DNA of 64,000 bases. Source: Streptomyces sp. NBC_00443. Lineage in GTDB: Bacteria > Actinomycetota > Actinomycetes > Streptomycetales > Streptomycetaceae. The notes under the pieces are model-generated. The model was not told where the DNA came from, searched no databases, and worked only from the letters and a program-made list of their open reading frames with translations. The position numbers and the translations under genes were made by a program. The stretch spans positions 6,076,001-6,140,000 of the forward strand of contig NZ_CP107917.1 of NCBI RefSeq assembly GCF_036014175.1. Direction: 5' to 3'. Below, one piece after another: positions 26,848-35,200 of the stretch. Position 1 is the first letter of the stretch. Every line of letters starts with the position of its first letter.

Positions 26848-28308
26848 ATGAGCATTCGTCCATGGGTCGTTGTCGAGGCACCTGACAGTCGTGGGTTGCG
26901 TCGGGTCACCGTGGGTGGCGAGACGGTGGGTAGTGCCTGGTCGTCGGGCGAACTGCGGAACATGCTCGGCCGCCTCGGTTACCCGGCGGACATGGATCTG
27001 GAGGACCCGGCATCCGTGTGCTGGCGCGGAGGGGACAGTAGGACGTGGCCCGAGCGCGCTTGGAGAAGGCGCGCGATCACCGTGCTCATGGTGGCTGGAC
27101 TGCTCGCGTCCATGGCGCTCAACGCGGTGGTCGGATGGCCTGACGCCTCGGGCGCTCTGACTTTCGCGCAACGGATGAGTGGGGTTCTGTTCGTCCTTTC
27201 GGGTCTGGTGCTGGGCGCGGCAGCGATCGCGGCATTCGACTACCAGGGGAGGCGACAGTTCAGGTTCTCAGGGGCGATCGTCCTGCTGGGGGTGCTCATC
27301 ACGCTGGCCACTGACAGTCTTCTTCTGTTCATGTGGTTCGAAGAAATGGAGTACACGCACTACGCGCTGGTGTTCATGTCCCTCTGGTGCTGGTCTGTGT
27401 GGATGCTGTGGCTGCTTGTCCGCGGAAAAGCGTGGCAGGGAGTTCCAGGACCCAAGAGATTTGCGGCCGGGGTGGTCGCCACCGCGCTGCTGACTGGTGT
27501 GAGCCTGGCGTATTCAACCATGTACCAGCCTGCGGCAGCCCCGATGCACTTCATTCTGAAGGCAGAGTTCGGGAAGCCGCGGGCGGACCGTACGCTCCCA
27601 TTCATCCATGTTCCGGTGACACTTTACATGAGAAACACCGGAGAGATTCCGGTGTACATCATCAATGACATCTTCACGATCCGCGGCAGGAATGCTCAGT
27701 ATTCCGATCGTCCTGAGAGGGGGGACTTCGTGAGGGAGTGGAAAGAGAGCGCGGAGGTGTGGGGGGATCCCGGAAATGCGGAACGCCACGTCAGGAAAAT
27801 CAGGTACACCAAGCTGAGCAGCGGACATTTCTATGGTCCGGGAAGCCGACTCGAGACCGGACAGGAGTACACTCTTCAGCATGTTTTTCAGCTTCCCAAG
27901 GACCCCAGTTACGACACCATCAGTGTCGACTTGCAGGTGTCCTACATGAGAAAGGATCGAGGGAAGCTCGATGTTGAAACGTTTGGAACTCCTCATTATT
28001 CATGGAGCGAAGGAGAAGGGCGATACTACTGCCCCCCGGAGCGGGGGTGCAGCCCACGCCTCGTTTATCACGGAAGGCTGCGACACAATAACAACCTCGT
28101 CAATGTGACGCGTAAAACACGCTACGTGACGGCGATCTGGTATCCCGGGGACGATGATCCCATTTCCTCCATCTCATCGTTCGATTACGGACTGGAGAGC
28201 GGTTTTGAGCGGGAAGAGAGGAGGGAGCTGGACAGGTATGGGGCCACGAAGGTCCGTGCCAACTCCGCGGTGCCCGTCGCGGAACTGCTGACTTCTTCCG
28301 GCGCCTGA
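26848..28308 (+). CDS. Multi-pass membrane protein of unknown function, 486 aa, low GC
   Basis: ATG at 26848. The soluble N-terminus ('RPWVVVEAPDSRGLRRVTVG') is followed by five or six hydrophobic segments (about residues 75-245: 'AITVLMVAGLLASMALNAVV', 'VLFVLSGLVLGAAAIAAF', 'AIVLLGVLITLATDSLLLF', 'FMSLWCWSVWMLWLLV', 'AAGVVATALLTGVSLAYS'). A soluble C-terminal half follows ('PVTLYMRNTGEIPVYIINDI', 'GRYYCPPERGCSPRLVYHG'), likely extracytoplasmic with a Cys pair. I recall similar uncharacterised streptomycete proteins. From about 27600 the DNA is visibly poorer in GC than its neighbours, a sign of transfer. The last 135 bases overlap the convergent gene. Confidence 0.75.
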   Translation: MSIRPWVVVEAPDSRGLRRVTVGGETVGSAWSSGELRNMLGRLGYPADMDLEDPASVCWRGGDSRTWPERAWRRRAITVLMVAGLLASMALNAVVGWPDASGALTFAQRMSGVLFVLSGLVLGAAAIAAFDYQGRRQFRFSGAIVLLGVLITLATDSLLLFMWFEEMEYTHYALVFMSLWCWSVWMLWLLVRGKAWQGVPGPKRFAAGVVATALLTGVSLAYSTMYQPAAAPMHFILKAEFGKPRADRTLPFIHVPVTLYMRNTGEIPVYIINDIFTIRGRNAQYSDRPERGDFVREWKESAEVWGDPGNAERHVRKIRYTKLSSGHFYGPGSRLETGQEYTLQHVFQLPKDPSYDTISVDLQVSYMRKDRGKLDVETFGTPHYSWSEGEGRYYCPPERGCSPRLVYHGRLRHNNNLVNVTRKTRYVTAIWYPGDDDPISSISSFDYGLESGFEREERRELDRYGATKVRANSAVPVAELLTSSGA

Positions 28309-29790
28309 GGCGCTCCAGGTCCCTGTCGGGACCCCTTCCTCGTCAAGGTAGCCGGCCGCAGACAGGCAGAAGTTGGCAGATTTGCCGATGGTTGAGAACA
28401 GTTTGCTTTTCGGTACGAATACGGCGAGGGCGATGATGAGTTCTTCTGTTTCGAACGGGGCGCGGACGTGCTGGTCGTTCCGCAACTGGGCCATGACGTC
28501 GAGCAGATCATCTCCCTTCTCCTCGGTCTTCCAGAAGTCCTTCACCCCTTCGCTGTCCCAATCCTCAGGTACCAGGTCCCGTAGTGTCCGAACGAGAGCG
28601 CGCTCCGGGGGCGAATCAAAAATGGCGTTGGCGCATTCCGCGGCGGCCTTGCCGAGGGGGTCGTCCGGCAGGCCCTCAGCCGAGGCGGCTTCCTCATGCT
28701 GATCGTTCATCCGAGCGGCCCCCACCCTCATCTCCTTCTCGGCTTCGGCCCGCTCCTCCTGCGAAGTGCTGGGGTCGCTGATTTTCCCCAGCAACGAACT
28801 GACCTCGGATGTGGTCCGCGCGAGCTCTTCTCTGTTCTTCTCAGGCGTCTCAGGGTCGGCGGCTGTGGCCACCGCGGTGGCCACCTCAAGCGCTGTCGGA
28901 CCAACCGCCTGCCCGCCCCGCGCCGGTGAACGAACCAGCTTCGCGTCCTTGCTTCGCTCCAGGGCGTAGCTCAACTGTTGGACGGTTGTGACCAGCCATC
29001 CCCGCAACTCTCGCGGAGTCTTCGGGTCACAGATGACATCCATGGCGGTGGTCGTCCGCTTCACCACCAGGATGATCAAGGACCGCTCTTCGAGCGGCAC
29101 CTTCGGGTCGCGGCCCACCGTCAGTGTGGAGATCACCTGCTTCACGAGCGCGGTCAACTGTTCCCGCAGCTCGCGAGGTGTCCCGGCGTCACCGAGGGCA
29201 GTCAGTGCGACGTTCAGCCACTTTGCGCAGACGATGATGCCCTGCCTGTCCTGCGGCGGCGTCTCAGGGTCCGCGACCTCCTTGAGCGTGGTGGCCAATT
29301 GGGCCACGGCCGGCGCGAGTTCCTTGGGGAGGTCCGCCTTGTTCTCGGTCAGGCTTTCCGTTGCGGCTTCAATTTCCTCCGTCTGTTCTGCCGGTGGGTC
29401 CTCGGGTTGGGGCTCTGGTGGGTCGTCGGGTTGGGGTTCCGGTGGGTCGTCGGGTTGGGGCTCTGGTGGGTCGTCGGGTTGGGGTTCCGGTGGGTCGTCG
29501 GGTTGGGGCTCTGGTGGGTCGTCGGGTTGGGGTTCCGGTGGGTCGTCGGGTTGGGGCTCTGGTGGGTCGTCGGGTTGGGGTTCCGGTGGCTCGTCCGGTT
29601 GGGGCTCCGGCGGCGGCGGAGAAGGCTCAGGCGGAGGTGGTGGCGTCTGGGCGAGTACGTCCGTCCTGCTCGCGCCATAGGCCTGAGACGCCGTCACCGC
29701 ACTCGTCAGACCTACCGGACAGACAAGAACCGCGGCCAAGAGGGATGCGCTGACCCTGTGGGAGGCGTGTCGCCGGGCGGTTCTGGCCAT
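28174..29790 (-). CDS. Secreted or cell-wall protein with Pro-rich octapeptide repeats and six 27-residue helical repeats
   Basis: ATG at 29790; 538 residues. Signal peptide about 1-40 ('SASLLAAVLVCPVGLTSAV', cleavage near 'SQAYGAS'). Residues 50-130 are Pro/Glu/Asp-rich with nine EPQPDDPP-type units. Then come 27-residue units at 174-200, 201-227, 228-254 and 255-281, and again at 312-338 and 339-365. Each begins D-P/A-x-T/V-P..R followed by a hydrophobic helix. The remaining 170 residues look globular ('DSEGVKDFWKTEEKGDDLLD'). The final 45 residues overlap the convergent membrane-protein gene, so the natural C-terminus may be shifted. A 15-base repeat array lies in its promoter region. I recognise no family. 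Confidence 0.72.
   Translation of the reverse strand: MARTARRHASHRVSASLLAAVLVCPVGLTSAVTASQAYGASRTDVLAQTPPPPPEPSPPPPEPQPDEPPEPQPDDPPEPQPDDPPEPQPDDPPEPQPDDPPEPQPDDPPEPQPDDPPEPQPDDPPEPQPEDPPAEQTEEIEAATESLTENKADLPKELAPAVAQLATTLKEVADPETPPQDRQGIIVCAKWLNVALTALGDAGTPRELREQLTALVKQVISTLTVGRDPKVPLEERSLIILVVKRTTTAMDVICDPKTPRELRGWLVTTVQQLSYALERSKDAKLVRSPARGGQAVGPTALEVATAVATAADPETPEKNREELARTTSEVSSLLGKISDPSTSQEERAEAEKEMRVGAARMNDQHEEAASAEGLPDDPLGKAAAECANAIFDSPPERALVRTLRDLVPEDWDSEGVKDFWKTEEKGDDLLDVMAQLRNDQHVRAPFETEELIIALAVFVPKSKLFSTIGKSANFCLSAAGYLDEEGVPTGTWSASGAGRSQQFRDGHRGVGTDLRGPIPVQLPPLFPLKTALQSVIER
29396..29608 (-). repeat. Nine 24-base coding repeats arranged as alternating 48-base pairs
   Basis: Each 24-base unit encodes EPQPDDPP. 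Adjacent units alternate between two synonymous spellings (..GGGGCTCTGGTGG.. and ..GGGGTTCCGGTGG..), so the true unit of expansion is 48 bases. It lies within the secreted-protein gene. Confidence 0.9.
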
Positions 29791-29820
29791 GGTGGTTCCA
29801 GATGCACTGTGCGTGGCGCT

Positions 29821-29910
29821 GCTTCAACCGTGATTGCTTCAACCGTGATTGCTTCAACCGTGATTGCTTCAACCGTGATTGCTTCAACCGTCGTTGCTTC
29901 AACTGTCGTG
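29821..29910 (-). repeat. Six tandem 15-base repeats upstream of the secreted-protein gene
   Basis: Plus-strand unit GCTTCAACCGTGATT, four identical copies (29821, 29836, 29851, 29866) and two variants (29881 GCTTCAACCGTCGTT, 29896 GCTTCAACTGTCGTG). The array ends 31 bases before the minus-strand ATG at 29790 and so occupies the promoter or leader. One and a half helical turns per copy would put a bound factor on alternating faces. Confidence 0.9.
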
Positions 29911-30089
29911 GCGGACCAGGCTCTACAAACAACCCTTCACCCGGTTGGTGGATCCCGCAACGTGAACGCCGGGTCTCGCGCAAGGCGTTGTCGGCGTAAG
30001 GTGATCACGGTTGTGGGGAGTGCGAGGACGAGCGGGGCAGGACAGTGCGGTACGGGATCCGGACGGGCGACTGAGGCGTCTACGCCGTC

Positions 30090-31211
30090 ATGGACCTCGA
30101 GAAGACACCAGCACAGCCCCAGCAGCAGGCAGCACCCGAAGGGTGTCTTGTCGTCGCGATCCGCGTTCCCGTGCGGATCGTGGTGCTGGTGCTTGTCGTG
30201 CCCGTGCGCATGGCGTGGGACGCGCTCGTCGTCGCCGGGCGCTTCCTCAACGACACGATGCTGCGGCCGCTGGGGCGGGCGCTGCTGTGGCTCGGGCGGG
30301 CGTTGTTCGTGTGGCCGTTCGTGGGGCTGTGGCGGTACGTCGTCGTGCCCGTCGCCAAGGGGCTCGCCTGGCTGGGGAACGTACTCCTGGTCGTTCCGCT
30401 GGTGTGGCTGTACCGGTACGCACTCACTCCGCTCGGGCACGCGTGCGCGTGGCTGGCGCGAGGGATCGGGGCCGGGCTGGGATGGCTGTACGCGCGCGTG
30501 CTCGCACCGATCGGGCATGCGGCGATGTGGGTCCTCAGGGGGCTCGGCGCGATGCTCGCCGCGGCCGGGCTCGGCGCGTTCGCCGTCGTGGCGTGGCTGG
30601 TGCGGTATCTCCTCGTCGTCCCGGCCGTGTGGGTGTACGAGTGGGTCCTCGCGCCCCTCGGGCGGGCGATCGCCTGGTGTGCGAGGGGCCTGCTGTGGGC
30701 CGTGAGCACGGTCGTCACCGGGATCGGGACCGCGCTGTACTGGATCGGACGCGTGCTGTTCGTGCTGCCCGCACTGGGCGTGTACCGGTGGGTCCTCGCG
30801 CCCCTCGGCCGTGTGCTCGCCGTCATCGGCAGGGAGATCTGGGAGGCGCTCGGGCATGCGTGGCGGGTCGCCGGGCGGATCTCGCTCGCTGTCGGACGGT
30901 TCCTCGCGAGCCTCTTCCGGTGGGTCTTCGTGGAGCCGGTGCGATGGGTGTACCGAACCGTGCTCACACCGGTCGGGCACGTCGTCCGGGACACCGTGCT
31001 GCGGCCCGCCGCCGAGGCCGCGCGCAGCGTGGGGCGAGCCACCCGGCAGGCCCTCGCCGACGTCCGGGAGTCCGTACGGCAGGCGCGGGCCGACTTCCGG
31101 CGGATGCTGCTCGGGGAGCCGAAGAAGCGGGAGGCCGTGCCCGGACGGGAACCTCCGGGCCGTGAGACACGTACTCTTGGTAGCAGTACGACCGCTCTCA
31201 CGAAGGACTGA
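30090..31211 (+). CDS. Repetitive hydrophobic membrane protein, 373 aa
   Basis: ATG at 30090. After a 20-residue Gln/Pro-rich start, residues 20-300 are a run of hydrophobic segments carrying six copies of a motif [LV]Y-x-x-[VA]-L-[AT]-P-[LIV]-G-[HR]. The clear copies begin near residues 107 ('LYRYALTPLGH'), 133 ('LYARVLAPIGH'), 182 ('VYEWVLAPLGR'), 231 ('VYRWVLAPLGR') and 287 ('VYRTVLTPVGH'), with a weaker one near 57 ('MLRPLGR'). The last 70 residues are a charged, Arg-rich cytosolic helix ('ADVRESVRQARADFRRML'). I recall similar proteins beside the TIGR03936/rne genes in streptomycetes. The function is unknown. It ends six bases before the proposed start of the next gene, so they are likely co-transcribed. 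Confidence 0.8.
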   Translation: MDLEKTPAQPQQQAAPEGCLVVAIRVPVRIVVLVLVVPVRMAWDALVVAGRFLNDTMLRPLGRALLWLGRALFVWPFVGLWRYVVVPVAKGLAWLGNVLLVVPLVWLYRYALTPLGHACAWLARGIGAGLGWLYARVLAPIGHAAMWVLRGLGAMLAAAGLGAFAVVAWLVRYLLVVPAVWVYEWVLAPLGRAIAWCARGLLWAVSTVVTGIGTALYWIGRVLFVLPALGVYRWVLAPLGRVLAVIGREIWEALGHAWRVAGRISLAVGRFLASLFRWVFVEPVRWVYRTVLTPVGHVVRDTVLRPAAEAARSVGRATRQALADVRESVRQARADFRRMLLGEPKKREAVPGREPPGRETRTLGSSTTALTKD

Positions 31212-31217
31212 ACGACA

Positions 31218-32024
31218 CTGGGCAAGCGACAGCCCGAAGGCCCGCCGCCCGCACCCGCGGTGCAGCGCATCCGACTGCGCTACACCAAGCGCGGCCGCCT
31301 CCGGTTCACCAGCCACCGTGACTTCCAGCGCGCCTTCGAGCGTGCGCTGCGCCGTGCCGAGGTGCCGATGGCGTACTCGGCAGGGTTCACGCCGCATCCG
31401 AAGGTGTCGTACGCCAATGCCGCACCCACCGGCACGGGCAGTGAGGCGGAGTATCTGGAGATCGCGCTCACCACAGCGCGGGATCCCGAGAAGCTGCGGC
31501 TTCTCCTCGACGAGTCGATGCCCACCGGCCTCGACATCGTCGACGCGGTCGAGGCCCGGACCTCGGGGCTCGCCGACCGGCTCACCGCTTCCGTGTGGGA
31601 GGTGCGGCTGGCCGGCGTGGAGTCTGTCGAGGCCGAGCGAGCCGTGGCGGCCTTCAACGCCGCCGAGGCGGTCGAGGTCCAGCGGATGACCAAGAACGGC
31701 GTCCGCACCTTCGACGCCCGCCCCGCGGTAGTACAACTTGAAACACAGAGTGAAACGGCTGATAGGCCGACCGACCAGCCCTGTGCGATACTGCGGCTGG
31801 TTGTTCGGCACGTGACGCCTGCCGTACGACCCGACGACGTCCTGTCCGGTCTCCGCGCCGTGGCCGACCTGGCGCCGCCGGTCCCCGCAGCGGTGACCAG
31901 GCTGGCGCAGGGGCTGTTCGATGAAGAGACTGGCACGGTGACCGACCCGCTCGCGCCCGACCGCGAGGCAGCGACGGCCCCACCCGAGGCCGAGACCGCT
32001 GCCGCCGCGACGGCGTCGGCGTAA
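31218..32024 (+). CDS. TIGR03936 family radical SAM-associated protein
   Basis: The conserved core begins 'QRIRLRYTKRGRLRFTSHRD' with the family hallmark 'FTSHRDFQRAFERALRRAE', then 'GFTPHPKVSYANAAPTG'. The first standard start, GTG 31260, has no ribosome site. In the same frame CTG 31218 has GAAGGA ten bases upstream and yields the N-terminus 'GKRQPEGPPPAPAV' that I recall from relatives, so I chose CTG. This gives 268 residues. The family is the partner, sometimes the fused C-terminal half, of TIGR03960 radical SAM proteins; no reaction is established. The Ala/Thr/Glu-rich tail is variable. rne follows. Confidence 0.85.
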   Translation: MGKRQPEGPPPAPAVQRIRLRYTKRGRLRFTSHRDFQRAFERALRRAEVPMAYSAGFTPHPKVSYANAAPTGTGSEAEYLEIALTTARDPEKLRLLLDESMPTGLDIVDAVEARTSGLADRLTASVWEVRLAGVESVEAERAVAAFNAAEAVEVQRMTKNGVRTFDARPAVVQLETQSETADRPTDQPCAILRLVVRHVTPAVRPDDVLSGLRAVADLAPPVPAAVTRLAQGLFDEETGTVTDPLAPDREAATAPPEAETAAAATASA

Positions 32025-32286
32025 GGAAGGTTCCGCGCAAGGACGGTCGTCGAAGCGCCGCCCTCGTACTCGGGAGCCACCTGGGTCGGGCAGCGCACCG
32101 ACCAGAAGACTTTCGCCAGGCCGTACGCATTCGGCGTACGGAACCGGTGAGACAGGACACAGAGAGCTCCCGTGCGGCGCCCGCGCCCCGGACGGCGGCA
32201 GTCGCGCAATGCGCGAGCCGCGGACGTCACCGGCATACCGCCGGACCAGGCGCGGCGCCCGGGAGCCTGACGGGAGAAACGCCCGC

Positions 32287-35200
32287 ATGCTCGAACCGAC
32301 CGAACCCAACGAGGGTTCCGAACTGAACACTCCCAGCGACACCCTGCCGCCGCGCCGGCGGCGCCGTGCCGCGTCCCGCCCGGCCGGCCCGCCGACGGCT
32401 GCCGCCGAGGCGCAGCCCACAGAGGTGGTCGAGCCGGCCATACCGGTCGCCGATGCCTCCGATGTGGCGGCCCTGACCGAAGACGCCGAGACGGCCGAGA
32501 AGCGCCAGGAGAGCATCGACGCCGTCGTTGCCGCCGTGGCCGAGGCGACCTCTGAAGCCGCGGATGCCGAAGAGACCCAGGACGCCGAAGAGGCGGAGGG
32601 GACGGCGGAGGCCGCCCCTGCCGGTCGTACGCGTCGGCGTGCTGTGCGTCGCGCGTCCGCGCCGACCGGATCGCCGACGGCTGCAGAGGCCGCCGAGACC
32701 GTGGTGCCGGTGGCTGCCACCGCACCCGTCGCCGAGCAGGCGAGTCCGGCCGCCGCCGAAGAGCCCGCGCTCGAGAGTGCTGTGGCCGAGGAGTCGGCGC
32801 CGCCCCGTTCGCGTCGCCGCGCGGTGCGTCGGGCGTCCGCGCCCGCTGGTGCTCCCGCGCCGACGGAGGCCGCCGAGACCGTGGTCTCCGATGCCTCCGG
32901 TACGGCCGCTGAAGCCGCCGCCCCGGCCGAGAACGCCGAGGCTGCCGAGGACGCTGCCCCGCGTCGTACGCGCCGGCGTGCCACGCGTCGGGTTTCCGTG
33001 CCCGCCGGTGCTGCCGCCGCCGACGAGGCCGCTGCGCCTGCGGTGGCCGACGAGAGCACCGAGGCCCCCGCCGAGACTGCCACCGACGCCGAGGAGGCCG
33101 CTGAGGCTGCCCCGCGTCGTACCCGCCGACGCGCCACGCGGCGTGAGGCCGCTGCTGCCGACGAGACCTCCGAGGCCGTTGCTGTCGAGGCCCCCGCTGA
33201 GACGCCCGTGACCGCGGTGACGCCCGTGACTCCCGGTATCGACACCGTGACCGCCGCGGTGGCCGGTGTCGGCGAGCCCGCCGAGGCACCCGCCGCCGAA
33301 GCCGAGGAGAAGGCCGCCCCCCGCCGCCGTCGCCGTGTCGTCCAGCGGGCCGCCACCGGCTTCGCGGCGCCGGCTCAGTCCGCAGGCTCCGAGGGCGGCG
33401 AGTCGCCGCGCCCCGCACGGCCTGCCACGGCCGTGTTCCAGGCGCCCGTCTTCACCGAGCCGCAGTTCCAGACGCCCCAGCGCGCCGCCGCCGAGGCCGC
33501 CGCGGGAGCGGAGACCGAGGACGTCGAGGAGCTCGCGGAGGAGCAGCCCGCCGCGTCGAAGCGTCGTCGCCGGCGCCGGGGCGCCGGGTACGGCGACGAG
33601 GCCGAGGCCACCCAGAGCGTCGAGGCCGCCGCCGAGGACGAGACCGAGGAAGCCGAAGACGCGGAGACCGAGGACGCCGCCGACGGTGACGACGCCGAGG
33701 AGACCGGGTCGCGTCGGCGCCGTCGGCGTGGTGGCCGGCGTCGTCGTCGGGGTGAGTCCGCGGACTCCGAGTCCGAGGGCGGTGACGCCGAAGACGACGA
33801 GGTCGCCGCGGCGCAGGCCGCGCAGGACGCCGAGGACGCCGCCGAGCAGGACGAAGAGGACTCCGAGGACGGCCGAGGCGAAGACGGCGGTTCCAGCTCC
33901 AACAGCCGCCGTCGCCGTCGCCGTCGTCGTCGCTCCGGTGACTCCTCCGTGGACACCGAGCCCGGCGAGGGCGACCCCGAGCGCACCGTCGTCAAGGTCC
34001 GCGAGCCCCGCCCGAAGGCCGAGCCCTCCGACGAGGTGCAGTCCATCAAGGGCTCCACCCGCCTGGAGGCCAAGAAGCAGCGCCGCCGGGAAGGCCGTGA
34101 GCAGGGCCGTCGCCGCGTGCCGATCATCACCGAGGCCGAGTTCCTGGCCCGCCGTGAGGCCGTCGAGCGCGTGATGGTCGTCCGCCAGCACGGCGACCGT
34201 ACGCAGATCGGCGTCCTCGAGGACGACGTGCTCGTCGAGCACTACGTCAACAAGGAGCAGTCGACCTCGTACGTCGGCAACGTCTACCTGGGCAAGGTCC
34301 AGAACGTGCTGCCGTCGATGGAGGCCGCCTTCATCGACATCGGCAAGGGCCGCAACGCCGTCCTGTACGCCGGCGAGGTCAACTTCGAGGCGCTCGGCAT
34401 GGCCAACGGGCCGCGCCGCATCGAGTCCGCCCTCAAGTCCGGCCAGTCCGTGCTCGTCCAGGTCACCAAGGACCCGATCGGGCACAAGGGCGCGCGTCTG
34501 ACCAGCCAGGTCTCCCTCCCGGGCCGTTACCTCGTGTACGTCCCCGAGGGCTCGATGACCGGCATCAGCCGCAAGCTGCCGGACACCGAGCGGGCCCGGC
34601 TGAAGACCATCCTCAAGAAGATCGTCCCCGAGGACGCGGGCGTCATCGTCCGTACGGCCGCGGAGGGCGCGAGCGAGGACGAGCTGCGCCGCGATGTCGA
34701 ACGGCTCCAGGCGCAGTGGGAGGACATCCAGAAGAAGGCCAAGAACGGCAACGCGCCGACGCTGCTGTACGGCGAGCCGGACATGACCGTCCGGGTCGTC
34801 CGGGACATCTTCAACGAGGACTTCTCCAAGGTCGTCGTCAGCGGTGACGAGGCCTGGGACACCGTCCACGGCTATGTCTCGCACGTCGCGCCCGACCTCG
34901 CCGAGCGTCTGTCGAAGTGGACCTCCGAGGTCGACGTCTTCGCCACCTACCGGATCGACGAGCAGCTCGCCAAGGCGCTGGACCGCAAGGTCTGGCTGCC
35001 GAGCGGTGGTTCGCTGGTGATCGACCGGACCGAGGCGATGGTCGTCGTCGACGTCAACACCGGCAAGTTCACCGGCCAGGGCGGCAACCTCGAGGAGACC
35101 GTCACCAGGAACAACCTGGAGGCGGCCGAGGAGATCGTGCGTCAGCTGCGGCTGCGCGACCTCGGCGGCATCATCGTCATCGACTTCATCGACATGGTGC

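Noticed and set aside
29396..29910. CRISPR-like appearance of the two repeat arrays
   Set aside because: Repeats are contiguous with no unique spacers, and no cas genes are nearby.
29802..29999. Short frame encoding CFNRD repeats through the 15-base array
   Set aside because: Produced by a DNA repeat whose length is a multiple of three; no ribosome site or homology, and it lies in a promoter region.
25062..30089. Integrative element with integrase and attachment sites
   Set aside because: No recombinase, no tRNA at the border and no flanking direct repeat were found.
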